Below are positions 57,063 to 64,000 of a stretch of 64,000 bases of DNA, in pieces (the stretch's first letter is position 1; every line of letters starts with the position of its first letter). Made by a program: the position numbers and the translations under genes. The stretch is from Desulfatibacillum sp. (GTDB lineage Bacteria > Desulfobacterota > Desulfobacteria > Desulfobacterales > SpSt-501), in assembly GCA_020725555.1 (NCBI GenBank), contig DYEU01000023.1:62001-126000 (forward strand). The letters are read 5' to 3'. Under the pieces are notes generated by a model, which was not told the DNA's origin, searched no databases, and was given only the letters and a program-made list of their open reading frames with translations.

Positions 57063-58571
57063 ATGGACGCCTGGTCTTTTCTGCTCGACGGCTTCGCTGC
57101 GGCGATCCGTCCCTACAATCTCCTCTTCGCTCTGATCGGCTGCATCGCGGGAACCCTGGTCGGCGTGCTTCCCGGCCTGGGGCCGACGGCGGCCATCGCC
57201 ATGCTCCTGCCGCTGACGACCCTGCTCGACCCGGCGCCCGCGATCATCATGATGGCGGCGATCTACTACGGGGCGATGTACGGCGGCTCGACCACCTCGA
57301 TCCTGGTGAACATCCCGGGGGAGGCTTCCTCGGTGCCGACGGCGATGGAGGGGTACCAGTTGACCCTCCAGGGCCGAGGCGGGCCGGCGCTCGGCATCTC
57401 GGCCATCGCCAGTTTCGTGGCGGGGACCCTCGGCGTCGTCGGCCTCACCTTCTTCGCCCCCACCCTCGCCCGCGCCGCCCTGGCCTTCGGCCCGCCCGAG
57501 TACTTCGCCCTCACGCTCCTCGGGATCAGCCTGGTGATCAGCCTCTCGGGCCGCTCGATCGGCAAGGGGCTGCTCTCTGCCCTTCTCGGGCTGCTGACGG
57601 CGATGATCGGGCTCGACCCCCTTTCGGGTGTGGCGCGCCTCACGTTCGGATCCTACCAGCTCATGGCCGGGATCGATTTCGTCCCCATCATCATGGGCCT
57701 CTTCGCCGTGAGCGAAATCCTGACCAATGTCGAGGCGAAGGCCGACCTGCTGTTGCGGGAGAAGAAAATCGAGTGGCTGCCGAGCTGGCGGGATATCAAG
57801 GAAACCTGGGGGGCGACGATCCGCTCGGGGTTTCTCGGTTTCTTCTTCGGGCTCATCCCCGGTTGCAGCCCGGCCGTGACCTCGTTCATGGCCTACGACA
57901 TGGAAAAACGCTTCTCCAAGCACCCCGAGCGCTTCGGCAAGGGCGCGATGGACGCCGTGGCGGCGGTGGAGGGCTCGAACAACGCGACCGCCAGCGGCGG
58001 GTTCGTCCCCCTGTTCGCCTTCGGGATCCCCTCGGGGCCGGCGCTCGCCGTGCTTCTCGGCGGCTTCATCATGTTCGGCCTGCAGCCCGGCCCGCGCTTG
58101 ATGCAGGAGCAGCCCCAGCTCCTCTGGACGATCATCGCCAGCATGTACATCGGCAACGTGATCCTCCTGATCCTCAACCTCCCGCTCGTCGGCCTCTGGG
58201 CGCGCATGGCCCTCGTCCCCTTTCCCATCCTCGGCTCGATGATCACGGTCTTCACCCTGATCGGCGCCTACAGCCTGCGGTACTCCTTCTTCGACCTCTG
58301 GATGGCCCTCCTCTTCGGCGGGGTCGGCTACCTCATGCGCAAGCTCGAATTCCCCGTCGCCCCCATGGTCCTCGCCGTCGTGCTGGCGAGCATGATGGAG
58401 ACCTCCTTCATGCAGTCGATCACGATGTCCCGGGGGTCGCTCGTGATCTTCTTCACCCGGCCGATTTCGGCGGTCTTCATGGCGCTCACGCTGCTTTCCG
58501 TCGTGACCGGGATCCTGCTGCTCCGCAAAGCGCGAAGCAAAAACATCGAGCTGGAGGAAAGCGACGCCTGA
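57063..58571 (+). CDS. tctA: Tripartite tricarboxylate transporter large membrane subunit (TctA family)
   Basis: A 502-residue permease of about twelve helices. LVGVLPGLGPTAAIAMLLPL and VNIPGEASSVPTAMEGYQL are the conserved TctA blocks, repeated in the second half as GFFFGLIPGCSPAVTSFMAY. It imports the carboxylate with a cation gradient. Convergent with the sigma-54 activator gene, which starts beyond it. Confidence 0.94.
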   Translation: MDAWSFLLDGFAAAIRPYNLLFALIGCIAGTLVGVLPGLGPTAAIAMLLPLTTLLDPAPAIIMMAAIYYGAMYGGSTTSILVNIPGEASSVPTAMEGYQLTLQGRGGPALGISAIASFVAGTLGVVGLTFFAPTLARAALAFGPPEYFALTLLGISLVISLSGRSIGKGLLSALLGLLTAMIGLDPLSGVARLTFGSYQLMAGIDFVPIIMGLFAVSEILTNVEAKADLLLREKKIEWLPSWRDIKETWGATIRSGFLGFFFGLIPGCSPAVTSFMAYDMEKRFSKHPERFGKGAMDAVAAVEGSNNATASGGFVPLFAFGIPSGPALAVLLGGFIMFGLQPGPRLMQEQPQLLWTIIASMYIGNVILLILNLPLVGLWARMALVPFPILGSMITVFTLIGAYSLRYSFFDLWMALLFGGVGYLMRKLEFPVAPMVLAVVLASMMETSFMQSITMSRGSLVIFFTRPISAVFMALTLLSVVTGILLLRKARSKNIELEESDA

Positions 58572-58595
58572 AGAGGCCCCGGCACGCGGGCCGCT

Positions 58596-60152
58596 TCAGG
58601 GAAAGGCCTTTCCCAGGTAGTCTTCCGGGGTGATCCGCAGTTTGCGGATGCGGTACTGGAGGGTCGAGCGGGGGAGCCCGAGCAGGCGCGCCGCACCCTT
58701 CTCCCCGCCCAAGACCCCGCGGGTCCGGGCGAGCGCGCGCAGGATGTGCTCGCGCTCGGCGTCGCGCAGGCGGACGACGGGCTCGGCCGGCTGCCGGCGC
58801 AGGCCGGGCTGGGAGGCCTCGAGCAGCTGCGCGATCTCCTCGGCCCGGATGCGCTCGCCCGCCCGCAGGATCACCAGACGCTTGACGAGGTTCTTGAGCT
58901 CGCGCACGTTTCCCGGCCAGTCGTAGGCGATCAGCCGCTCCATGGCCCGCGGGGAGTAGACCGGCTCCGGCCGGTTCATGCGCCGCGCCTGGATGCGGGT
59001 CAGCTCCTTGATCAAGAGGCCGATGTCCTCCCGCCGTTCGCGCAAGGGGGGGACGTGGATCGAGACGATGTTCAGGCGGTAGTAGAGGTCTTCGCGGAAG
59101 CTGCCGGCGCGGACGCAGGCGCGCAGGTCCTTGTTCGTCGCCGCGATCACGCGGCAGTCGATCTGGATCGGCCGGCTCTCGCCGACGCGCTCGAACTGCC
59201 CGTCCTGCAGGATGTGGAGCAGCTTCGCCTGCAGGCCGATCGGCAGCTCGGCGATCTCGTCGAGAAAGATCGTCCCGCCGTGGGCGAGCTCGAAGCGGCC
59301 GAGGCGCCGCTCGTGGGCGCCGGTGAACGCCCCCTTGGCGTGGCCGAAGAGCTCGCTTTCGAAAATCGAGGAGGCGAGCGCGGGGCAGTTGGTCTTCACG
59401 AAGAGGTGGTGGCGCCGCGAACTGATGTTGTGGATGCAGCGGGCGAGATAGTCCTTCCCCGTCCCGGTCTCGCCGGTGATCAGGACCGTCGCGTCGGTGT
59501 CCGCGGCCTGCCGGATCGTCTGCAGAATCGCCTCCATCGCCGCCGAGGCGTGGAAAAACTCCTCCTGGGAGTAGTCCTCGGAGTTCTGCAGCAGGTATTC
59601 CTTCTCCCGCTCGAGGCTGCGGTTCAACCGCTCGAGCTCCGTGTAGGAGAGCATGTTGTCGACGGCGATCGCTACCTGGCGGCTGACCTCGGTCAGAAAC
59701 CCCGTGAGCTCGGAGACGTCCTCGGGGGGCTCGCGGAAGGAGAAATGGATGGAGCCCAGGATGCGGTTGCGCACGAGCATCGGGAAGGCCATCGTGGCCG
59801 TGAGCCCGGCGTTCACCATGGCGCCGATGGAGGAGAGGTCGCGGTAGCGCCGCAGGTCGTCGATGACCGTCGGCTGCCGGGACTGGATCACCATGCGCGC
59901 GATTGCGCCGTCGGCAAGCGGCCGGCTCGGCCGCATCAGCACCCCTCCGGGCTGGATGCCGTCGGCGGCGGCGAAATAGCTGATCGACTGCGTCCGGGGG
60001 TCATAGAGGTTGATCGCCAGGCGGTCGTAGCGGATGTGCCGGCGCAACTCCGCGGCGAGCGCCTGGAAAAGATCTTCGCGGTTGGTCCGGGTGATGACGG
60101 CGTTGTTGATCTCGAGCAGAATCTTGTAGCGGGTCTCGGCGTTCCAGCGCAT
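58596..60152 (-). CDS. Sigma-54-dependent activator with GAF sensor domain
   Basis: A 518-residue bacterial enhancer-binding protein. Domains: GAF (about 25-165), coiled linker (172-190), AAA+ (about 200-430) with Walker A GETGTGKD (227-234), the sigma-54 contact loop GAFTGA (274-279) and FLDEIAEL (296-303), and a Fis-type HTH at the C-terminus (GAARLLGLPRSTLQYRIRKL). The start is placed at ATG 60152. A TTG start 22 codons upstream is possible but the extra part is Pro/Arg-rich. It lies between the transporter and the larA-suyAB genes, both with sigma-54 promoters, and is the obvious candidate to activate them. Confidence 0.93.
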   Translation of the reverse strand: MRWNAETRYKILLEINNAVITRTNREDLFQALAAELRRHIRYDRLAINLYDPRTQSISYFAAADGIQPGGVLMRPSRPLADGAIARMVIQSRQPTVIDDLRRYRDLSSIGAMVNAGLTATMAFPMLVRNRILGSIHFSFREPPEDVSELTGFLTEVSRQVAIAVDNMLSYTELERLNRSLEREKEYLLQNSEDYSQEEFFHASAAMEAILQTIRQAADTDATVLITGETGTGKDYLARCIHNISSRRHHLFVKTNCPALASSIFESELFGHAKGAFTGAHERRLGRFELAHGGTIFLDEIAELPIGLQAKLLHILQDGQFERVGESRPIQIDCRVIAATNKDLRACVRAGSFREDLYYRLNIVSIHVPPLRERREDIGLLIKELTRIQARRMNRPEPVYSPRAMERLIAYDWPGNVRELKNLVKRLVILRAGERIRAEEIAQLLEASQPGLRRQPAEPVVRLRDAEREHILRALARTRGVLGGEKGAARLLGLPRSTLQYRIRKLRITPEDYLGKAFP

Positions 60153-60203
60153 CGGACGGCGTGCCCCCGGCGGATCGAATGGCTTTCTCCCGTTACCCGC
60201 AGT

Positions 60204-60273
60204 CTGCCGAAAGATCAAGAACTTTTTTCGGCACTATGACCATATTTCGGCAGAGTGTTCCTGTCTGCCGGCG
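60204..60273. promoter_or_regulatory. Repeated TGCCGAAA/TTTCGGCA half-sites upstream of larA (putative activator sites)
   Basis: CTGCCGAAA (60204-60212) faces TTTCGGCA (60226-60233), an 8-bp perfect inverted repeat. A second facing pair is TTTCGGCAG (60245-60253) and CTGCCGgcg (60265-60273). The block lies 52 to 121 bp upstream of the larA -24 element, the usual range for an enhancer-binding protein. It is also just outside the start of the activator gene, so autoregulation is possible. Confidence 0.6.
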
Positions 60274-60324
60274 CGGCTTAAAATAATTTCATGAAAATTC
60301 AATGTGTTTAAAACAACCTTGCCC

Positions 60325-60340
60325 TGGCCTGCGTTTTGCT
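60325..60340 (+). promoter_or_regulatory. Sigma-54 (-24/-12) promoter of larA-suyAB
   Basis: TGGCCT-GCGTT-TTGCT has the essential GG and GC with correct spacing; the AC of the -24 box is CT. The expected start near 60351 gives a leader of 16 nt with GGAGGG before the GTG of the larA homologue. Confidence 0.72.
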
Positions 60341-60366
60341 CGGTTCGTGGACGGAGGGCTCGGCCC

Positions 60367-61632
60367 GTGGACGTCCAGCTGAAATACGGATCCGGCAAGA
60401 TCACGATTTCCATCCCCCCGCGGGCCGAGGTGACGCTCCTGGAACCCGCGCGGGTGCCGCCGCTCGCCGACCTCGAGGCCTCCCTCGCCCAGGCGCTCGA
60501 CCGACCCCGGGGCTGCCCATCCCTGGACGAGCTGCTCCGCTCCCGCAGGCCGCGCACGATCGCCGTGGTCGTGCCGGATGAAACCCGGCCGGCGCCGCTG
60601 AGAGAGATCCTGCCCCCCCTGGTCCGCCGTCTCGAGCAAGGGCTCGGCCCGCGGGCCGAGGGGGGCCTCACGGTCTTCGTCGGCGGCGGGCTCCACCCCC
60701 CCGCAGACGCCCAGGCGCTCGCGCGGATCCTGCCCGCCGAGGTCCTGGCCCGCTTTCCGGTCATCGCCCACGACGCCCGCCGGGCGCCCTTCCGCGACTA
60801 CGGCACAACCCGCCGCGGGACCCCGGTGCGCATCCATGAGGCCTTCGCCGCTGCGGAGCTCAAGATCGTGATCGGGCAGGTGGACCCCCACCAGTTCGTG
60901 GGGTTCACCGGCGGCGCCAAAGGGGTCGTGATCGGGCTCGGGTCCCCCGAGACCATCGAGAAAAACCACAGCCTGATGGCCGAACCCCACGCCTGGGTGG
61001 GGCTGCTCGAGGAAAACCCCGTGCGGCAGGACCTCGATGAGGCCGGCCGCAGGATCGGCATCGATTTCGCGGTGAACTTCGTCCTCGACGCCGACCGCCG
61101 CGCGGTCGCCCTCGAGGCCGGGCTCCCCGAGGAGGTCCTCCGACGGCTCGCCGGCGTCTGCGCCCGCGTCTACGGGGTCGGCCTCCGCGAGAAATTCGAC
61201 ATCGTCGTCGCCTCCTGCGGCGGCTACCCCAAGGACATCTGCCTCTACCAGGCGCAGAAAGGCCTGAACCTCGCCTCCCAGGCGCTCAAGCCGGGGGGGC
61301 ACATCCTGCTGCTCGCCGCCTCGCCCCAGGGGGTGGGCGACGACATCTACTTCGATTACGTCTCGCAGTTCACCTCGCCCGAGGAGGTGATCCGCGATTT
61401 CCAGGCCGGCGGCTTCCGCATGGGGGCGCACAAGGCCTACCTGTTCGGCAGAACGCTCGTCAACTACGATGTCGCCGTCTGCTCGGAGCTCGACCCGGGC
61501 ATCCTGCGCACCTGCCACCTGCGGGCGGCGGACCCGACCCGCGTGCTCGCGGAGTGGGTCGAGGCCCTGCCCGGCACCCCGCGGGTGGCGATCATCCCCA
61601 ACGCCAACACCACCTACTTTTACCCGGCGTGA
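60367..61632 (+). CDS. LarA-family nickel-pincer 2-hydroxyacid racemase homologue
   Basis: A 421-residue protein. The start is GTG 60367 with GGAGGG upstream. Residues known to bind or act with the NPN (nickel-pincer nucleotide) cofactor in Lactobacillus LarA are conserved in place: D71 and R74 (PDETRP), H110 (GLH), H175 and the covalent-anchor lysine K185 (PHQFVGFTGGAKG), H201 (EKNH) and the YQAQKG segment near 295-300. This implies a true NPN enzyme. LarA relatives racemise or epimerise lactate and other 2-hydroxyacids. No larB, larC or larE is in the window. Its substrate is probably that of the neighbouring lyase. Confidence 0.88.
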   Translation: MDVQLKYGSGKITISIPPRAEVTLLEPARVPPLADLEASLAQALDRPRGCPSLDELLRSRRPRTIAVVVPDETRPAPLREILPPLVRRLEQGLGPRAEGGLTVFVGGGLHPPADAQALARILPAEVLARFPVIAHDARRAPFRDYGTTRRGTPVRIHEAFAAAELKIVIGQVDPHQFVGFTGGAKGVVIGLGSPETIEKNHSLMAEPHAWVGLLEENPVRQDLDEAGRRIGIDFAVNFVLDADRRAVALEAGLPEEVLRRLAGVCARVYGVGLREKFDIVVASCGGYPKDICLYQAQKGLNLASQALKPGGHILLLAASPQGVGDDIYFDYVSQFTSPEEVIRDFQAGGFRMGAHKAYLFGRTLVNYDVAVCSELDPGILRTCHLRAADPTRVLAEWVEALPGTPRVAIIPNANTTYFYPA

Positions 61633-61801
61633 GACCCGTGGCGCACAGGCGGAGAGGACCCCCCCCCGGCAGGCTTCAGAACGGCGGCAGCGCAACCGGG
61701 CGGCTGCGCTCAAAGTCCGCCTCCCCCGCGGCGATCGACACCGAAACGCGGGCGGCGGCCTTTCGGCGCAGGCGCCCAAAAACCACAAGGAGGAAAGGCA
61801 G

Positions 61802-62080
61802 ATGATCCATTTCCTGGTCCACGAGGAAGCCGACAACGTCGGCGTGGCCACCGTCGACATCAAGGCGGGCGAGACGGCCACGGGGCTGTACATGGACAGC
61901 CAGAAGAAAATCAAGGTGAAGGCCCAGCAGGACATCCCCCTGGGGCACAAGATCGCGCTCGCCAAACTCAAGGTGAACGACAGCGTGATCAAGTACGGGC
62001 ATGACATCGGACGCGTGGTGGCCGACATCAAGGTGGGCGAACACGTGCACATTCACAATCTGAAGACGAGGAGGTGGTAA
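61802..62080 (+). CDS. suyA: SAF-domain small lyase subunit, SuyA-like
   Basis: A 92-residue protein with one SAF domain: [20 protein letters not shown], then [20 protein letters not shown] and [14 protein letters not shown]. It corresponds to the N-terminal domain of altronate dehydratase (UxaA) made as a separate subunit, as in (2R)-sulfolactate sulfo-lyase SuyA. AAGGAGG precedes the ATG. It ends 2 nt before the large subunit. The split form alone does not exclude an altronate- or galactarate-type dehydratase. Confidence 0.75.
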   Translation: MIHFLVHEEADNVGVATVDIKAGETATGLYMDSQKKIKVKAQQDIPLGHKIALAKLKVNDSVIKYGHDIGRVVADIKVGEHVHIHNLKTRRW

Positions 62081-62082
62081 CC

Positions 62083-63255
62083 ATGGCCAAAACGAAAAAC
62101 CCCAAGGTCTTCGCCTACCGCCGCGAGAACGGCCGCGTCGGCATCCGCAACCACGTGATCATCCTGCCCCTCGACGACTTGAGCAACGCCGCCTGCGAGA
62201 AGGTGGCCTTCAACGTCAAGGGCTGCAAGGCCATCCCGCACGCCTACGGCCGGCTGCAGTTCGGAAAGGACCTTGAGCTCTTCTTCCGCACGATCATCGG
62301 CACCGGCTCCAACCCCAACGTGGCCGCGGTGGTGGTGATCGGCATCGAGCCCGAGTGGACCCAGCGCGTCGTGGACGGGATCGCCAAGACCGGGAAACCC
62401 GTCGCGGGCTTCAGCATCGAGCGCCACGGCGAGTTCAAGACGGTCGAGATGGCGAGCTGGAAGGCCAAGGAATACGTCCACTGGGCGAGCGAGCTGCGCC
62501 GCGAGCCGGTCGACCTGAAGGACATCTGGGTGAGCGTGAAATGCGGCGAAAGCGACACGACGAGCGGGCTGGCCTCCAACCCGACCGTCGGCAACGCCCT
62601 CGAGAAGCTCGTCGCCATGGGCGGCACCTGCTCCTTCGGCGAAACAAGCGAGATCACCGGCGCGGAGATGGTCTGCAAGGAGCGCGCGATCAACGCCAAG
62701 GTCGGCGAGCAGTTCATGGCCGTCTTCAACGCCTACCAGAAGATGATCGAGGCCAACAAGACCGATGACCTCTCCGGCTCCCAGCCGACCAAGGGCAACA
62801 TCCGCGGTGGGCTGACGACCATCGAGGAGAAGGCCTTCGGCAACCTGCAGAAGATCGGAAAGAAGATCCGATACGTCGGCGTGCTCGACAAGGCCGAGTC
62901 CCCGACCAAGCCGGGCCTGTGGTACATGGACACCTCGAGCGCCGCGGCCGAGGCCGTGACCCTCTGGGCGGCGGCGGGCTTCGTCGCCCATTTCTTCCCC
63001 ACCGGCCAGGGCAACATCATCGGCAACCCGATCGAGCCCGTGATCAAGCTCACCGCCAACCCCCTCACCGCCAAGACCATGGCCGAGCACATCGACTACG
63101 ACTGCTCGGCGATCCTGAGAGGCGAAATGACGCTCGACGAGTCGGGCGACAACCTGATCGAGATGCTGATCCGCACCTGCAACGGCAGGCTCACGGCCCA
63201 GGAAGTCCTCGGCCACGAGGAGTTCGTGCTGACCAAGCTCTACGAGAGCGCCTGA
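62083..63255 (+). CDS. suyB: UxaA-family large lyase subunit, probably (2R)-sulfolactate sulfo-lyase SuyB
   Basis: A 390-residue protein starting [60 protein letters not shown] and [20 protein letters not shown] are the blocks of the UxaA large domain, which binds Fe(II). The segment [17 protein letters not shown], where sugar-acid dehydratases usually have a P-T-V-x-C-[SA]-N-like sequence, agrees with my recollection of SuyB. SuyAB cleaves (R)-3-sulfolactate to pyruvate and sulfite. The assignment is by resemblance and context, and a hydroxyacid dehydratase remains possible. GGAGG 7 nt before ATG 62083. Confidence 0.7.
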   Translation: MAKTKNPKVFAYRRENGRVGIRNHVIILPLDDLSNAACEKVAFNVKGCKAIPHAYGRLQFGKDLELFFRTIIGTGSNPNVAAVVVIGIEPEWTQRVVDGIAKTGKPVAGFSIERHGEFKTVEMASWKAKEYVHWASELRREPVDLKDIWVSVKCGESDTTSGLASNPTVGNALEKLVAMGGTCSFGETSEITGAEMVCKERAINAKVGEQFMAVFNAYQKMIEANKTDDLSGSQPTKGNIRGGLTTIEEKAFGNLQKIGKKIRYVGVLDKAESPTKPGLWYMDTSSAAAEAVTLWAAAGFVAHFFPTGQGNIIGNPIEPVIKLTANPLTAKTMAEHIDYDCSAILRGEMTLDESGDNLIEMLIRTCNGRLTAQEVLGHEEFVLTKLYESA

Positions 63256-63355
63256 AGCCCGGGCCGCGGGCGGGGGAGAGGCGCTGCTCTCCCCCGCCCG
63301 CGGGGACCCGGATCGGCGGGGAAACGGCCCTCGCCCCCCAAGGAGGAGAGAGACC

Positions 63356-64000
63356 ATGAAGATCGGATTCATCGGCGTCGGCCAGATGGGCGGCGGGCTC
63401 GCCCGCAACCTCATCCGCGCCGGCAGGACCGTCTGGGTGTACGACCTCAACGCCGAGGCGGTGAAGAAGACCCTCGCCGCCGGCTCGACCGGGCACGCCG
63501 CCCGGGGGCCGGCCGAGCTGGCGGACGCGGAGGTTCTCTTCACCAGCCTGCCGCTCCCCCGCCATCTCGAGGAGGTGATGCTCGGGCCGGAGGGCCTGCT
63601 CGGCCGCATGAAGGCGGGCAGCGTCTACATCGACGTGAGCACGATCGACCCCGGGACGGCGCGCAGGCTCGAGGCTGCGGCCGGGGAGCGGGGAATCGGC
63701 TTTCTCGCCTGCCCGCTCGGGAAAACCCCGGCGCACGCCGAAAAGGCCGAGGAGCCGATTTTCGCCGGCGGGGACAAGGCCCTCTTCGAGAAAATGCGGC
63801 CGCTGCTGGAGATCATCGGCAAACCCGTCTATTACCTGGGCGGGGTCGACGCCTCCTGCGCCCTCAAGCTGATCAGCAACCTGATCGGCATGACCAACCT
63901 CGCGGTCCTCGCCGAGGGGATCCGCATCGGCGAAAAGGCCGGGATCGAAACCCGCTTTCTGCTCGAGCTGCTGAGCGACACGGGCGCCCGGAGTTTTCAA
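63356..64000 (+). CDS. Beta-hydroxyacid dehydrogenase family protein (cut by window edge)
   Basis: The first 215 residues of a 6-phosphogluconate/3-hydroxyisobutyrate dehydrogenase-type enzyme, running off the right edge. The NAD(P) site is GFIGVGQMGGGLARNLIRAG (residues 4-23). The catalytic lysine region is ALKLISNLIG near 178. The usual substrate motif DAPVSGG is replaced by ACPLGKTPA, so the substrate may differ from that of typical members. Relatives include sulfolactaldehyde reductase (YihU), 3-hydroxyisobutyrate dehydrogenase and tartronate semialdehyde reductase. AAGGAGGAG precedes the ATG. It follows suyB by 100 bp. Confidence 0.85.
   Translation, partial: MKIGFIGVGQMGGGLARNLIRAGRTVWVYDLNAEAVKKTLAAGSTGHAARGPAELADAEVLFTSLPLPRHLEEVMLGPEGLLGRMKAGSVYIDVSTIDPGTARRLEAAAGERGIGFLACPLGKTPAHAEKAEEPIFAGGDKALFEKMRPLLEIIGKPVYYLGGVDASCALKLISNLIGMTNLAVLAEGIRIGEKAGIETRFLLELLSDTGARSFQ

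Overview
The window is about 64 kb of very GC-rich, densely coded chromosome from a Gram-negative bacterium. A Tol/Ton energiser, LysM protein, RseP, type IV pilus machinery and a tripartite tricarboxylate transporter all imply an outer membrane. A b558-type SdhCAB, a PurL with a PurS-like N-terminus, a methylmalonyl-CoA decarboxylase set, two PilY1/minor-pilin type clusters and heavy sigma-54 use fit a Desulfobacterota-like (former Deltaproteobacteria) organism. No 16S gene is present, so this placement is inference. There are no transposases, phage genes or CRISPR arrays.

Layout, left half. 1-1433 (minus): tonB-like (partial), tolR/exbD, tolQ/exbB. 1796-5801 (plus): HD hydrolase and sdhCAB. 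5812-10048 (minus): dnaX-ybaB-recR-ykgJ-hybrid histidine kinase, every junction overlapping. Two tRNA-Ser genes follow, then trmN6 and dciA (minus), then hflKC (plus). 13743-18896: a 31-residue ribosomal protein bS22-like gene with a TTG start, a PilZ gene, an HExxH protein, FmdB, groESL and a LysM protein. 19065-27451 (minus): two sets of type IV minor pilin genes (FimT-PilW-PilV-PilX, and FimT-PilV-PilW-PilX-PilY1-secreted protein), each behind its own -24/-12 promoter.

Middle. 27904-42230 (minus) is a continuous 14-gene housekeeping run: rho, rpmE, prfA, prmC, rpsB, tsf, pyrH, frr, uppS, cdsA, dxr, rseP, purL, purQ. It is followed by a CCA-adding/poly(A) polymerase-type gene, adk, rpsU, folC, tRNA-Arg(CCG), a LysR regulator divergent from a small ORF, a sodium-pump decarboxylase set (MmdA, OadG-like, MmdB) without its biotin carrier, two sugar-nucleotide epimerases, an AEC transporter and a MoaD/ThiS-like protein.

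Right end, the most interesting part (55351-64000). A tripartite tricarboxylate transporter (tctC-tctB-tctA), a GAF-AAA+-Fis sigma-54 activator, a LarA-family nickel-pincer racemase homologue with its catalytic residues intact, a split SAF/UxaA-family lyase that looks like (2R)-sulfolactate sulfo-lyase SuyAB, and a beta-hydroxyacid dehydrogenase (cut by the window end). Good -24/-12 promoters lie before both tctC and larA, with inverted repeats at similar distances upstream of each. I read this as one sigma-54 regulon for uptake, racemisation and cleavage of a 2-hydroxyacid, plausibly 3-sulfolactate. In that model LarA replaces the two-dehydrogenase route known for interconverting the sulfolactate enantiomers. 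The sequence supports the gene families and promoter matches; substrate and regulation are inference.
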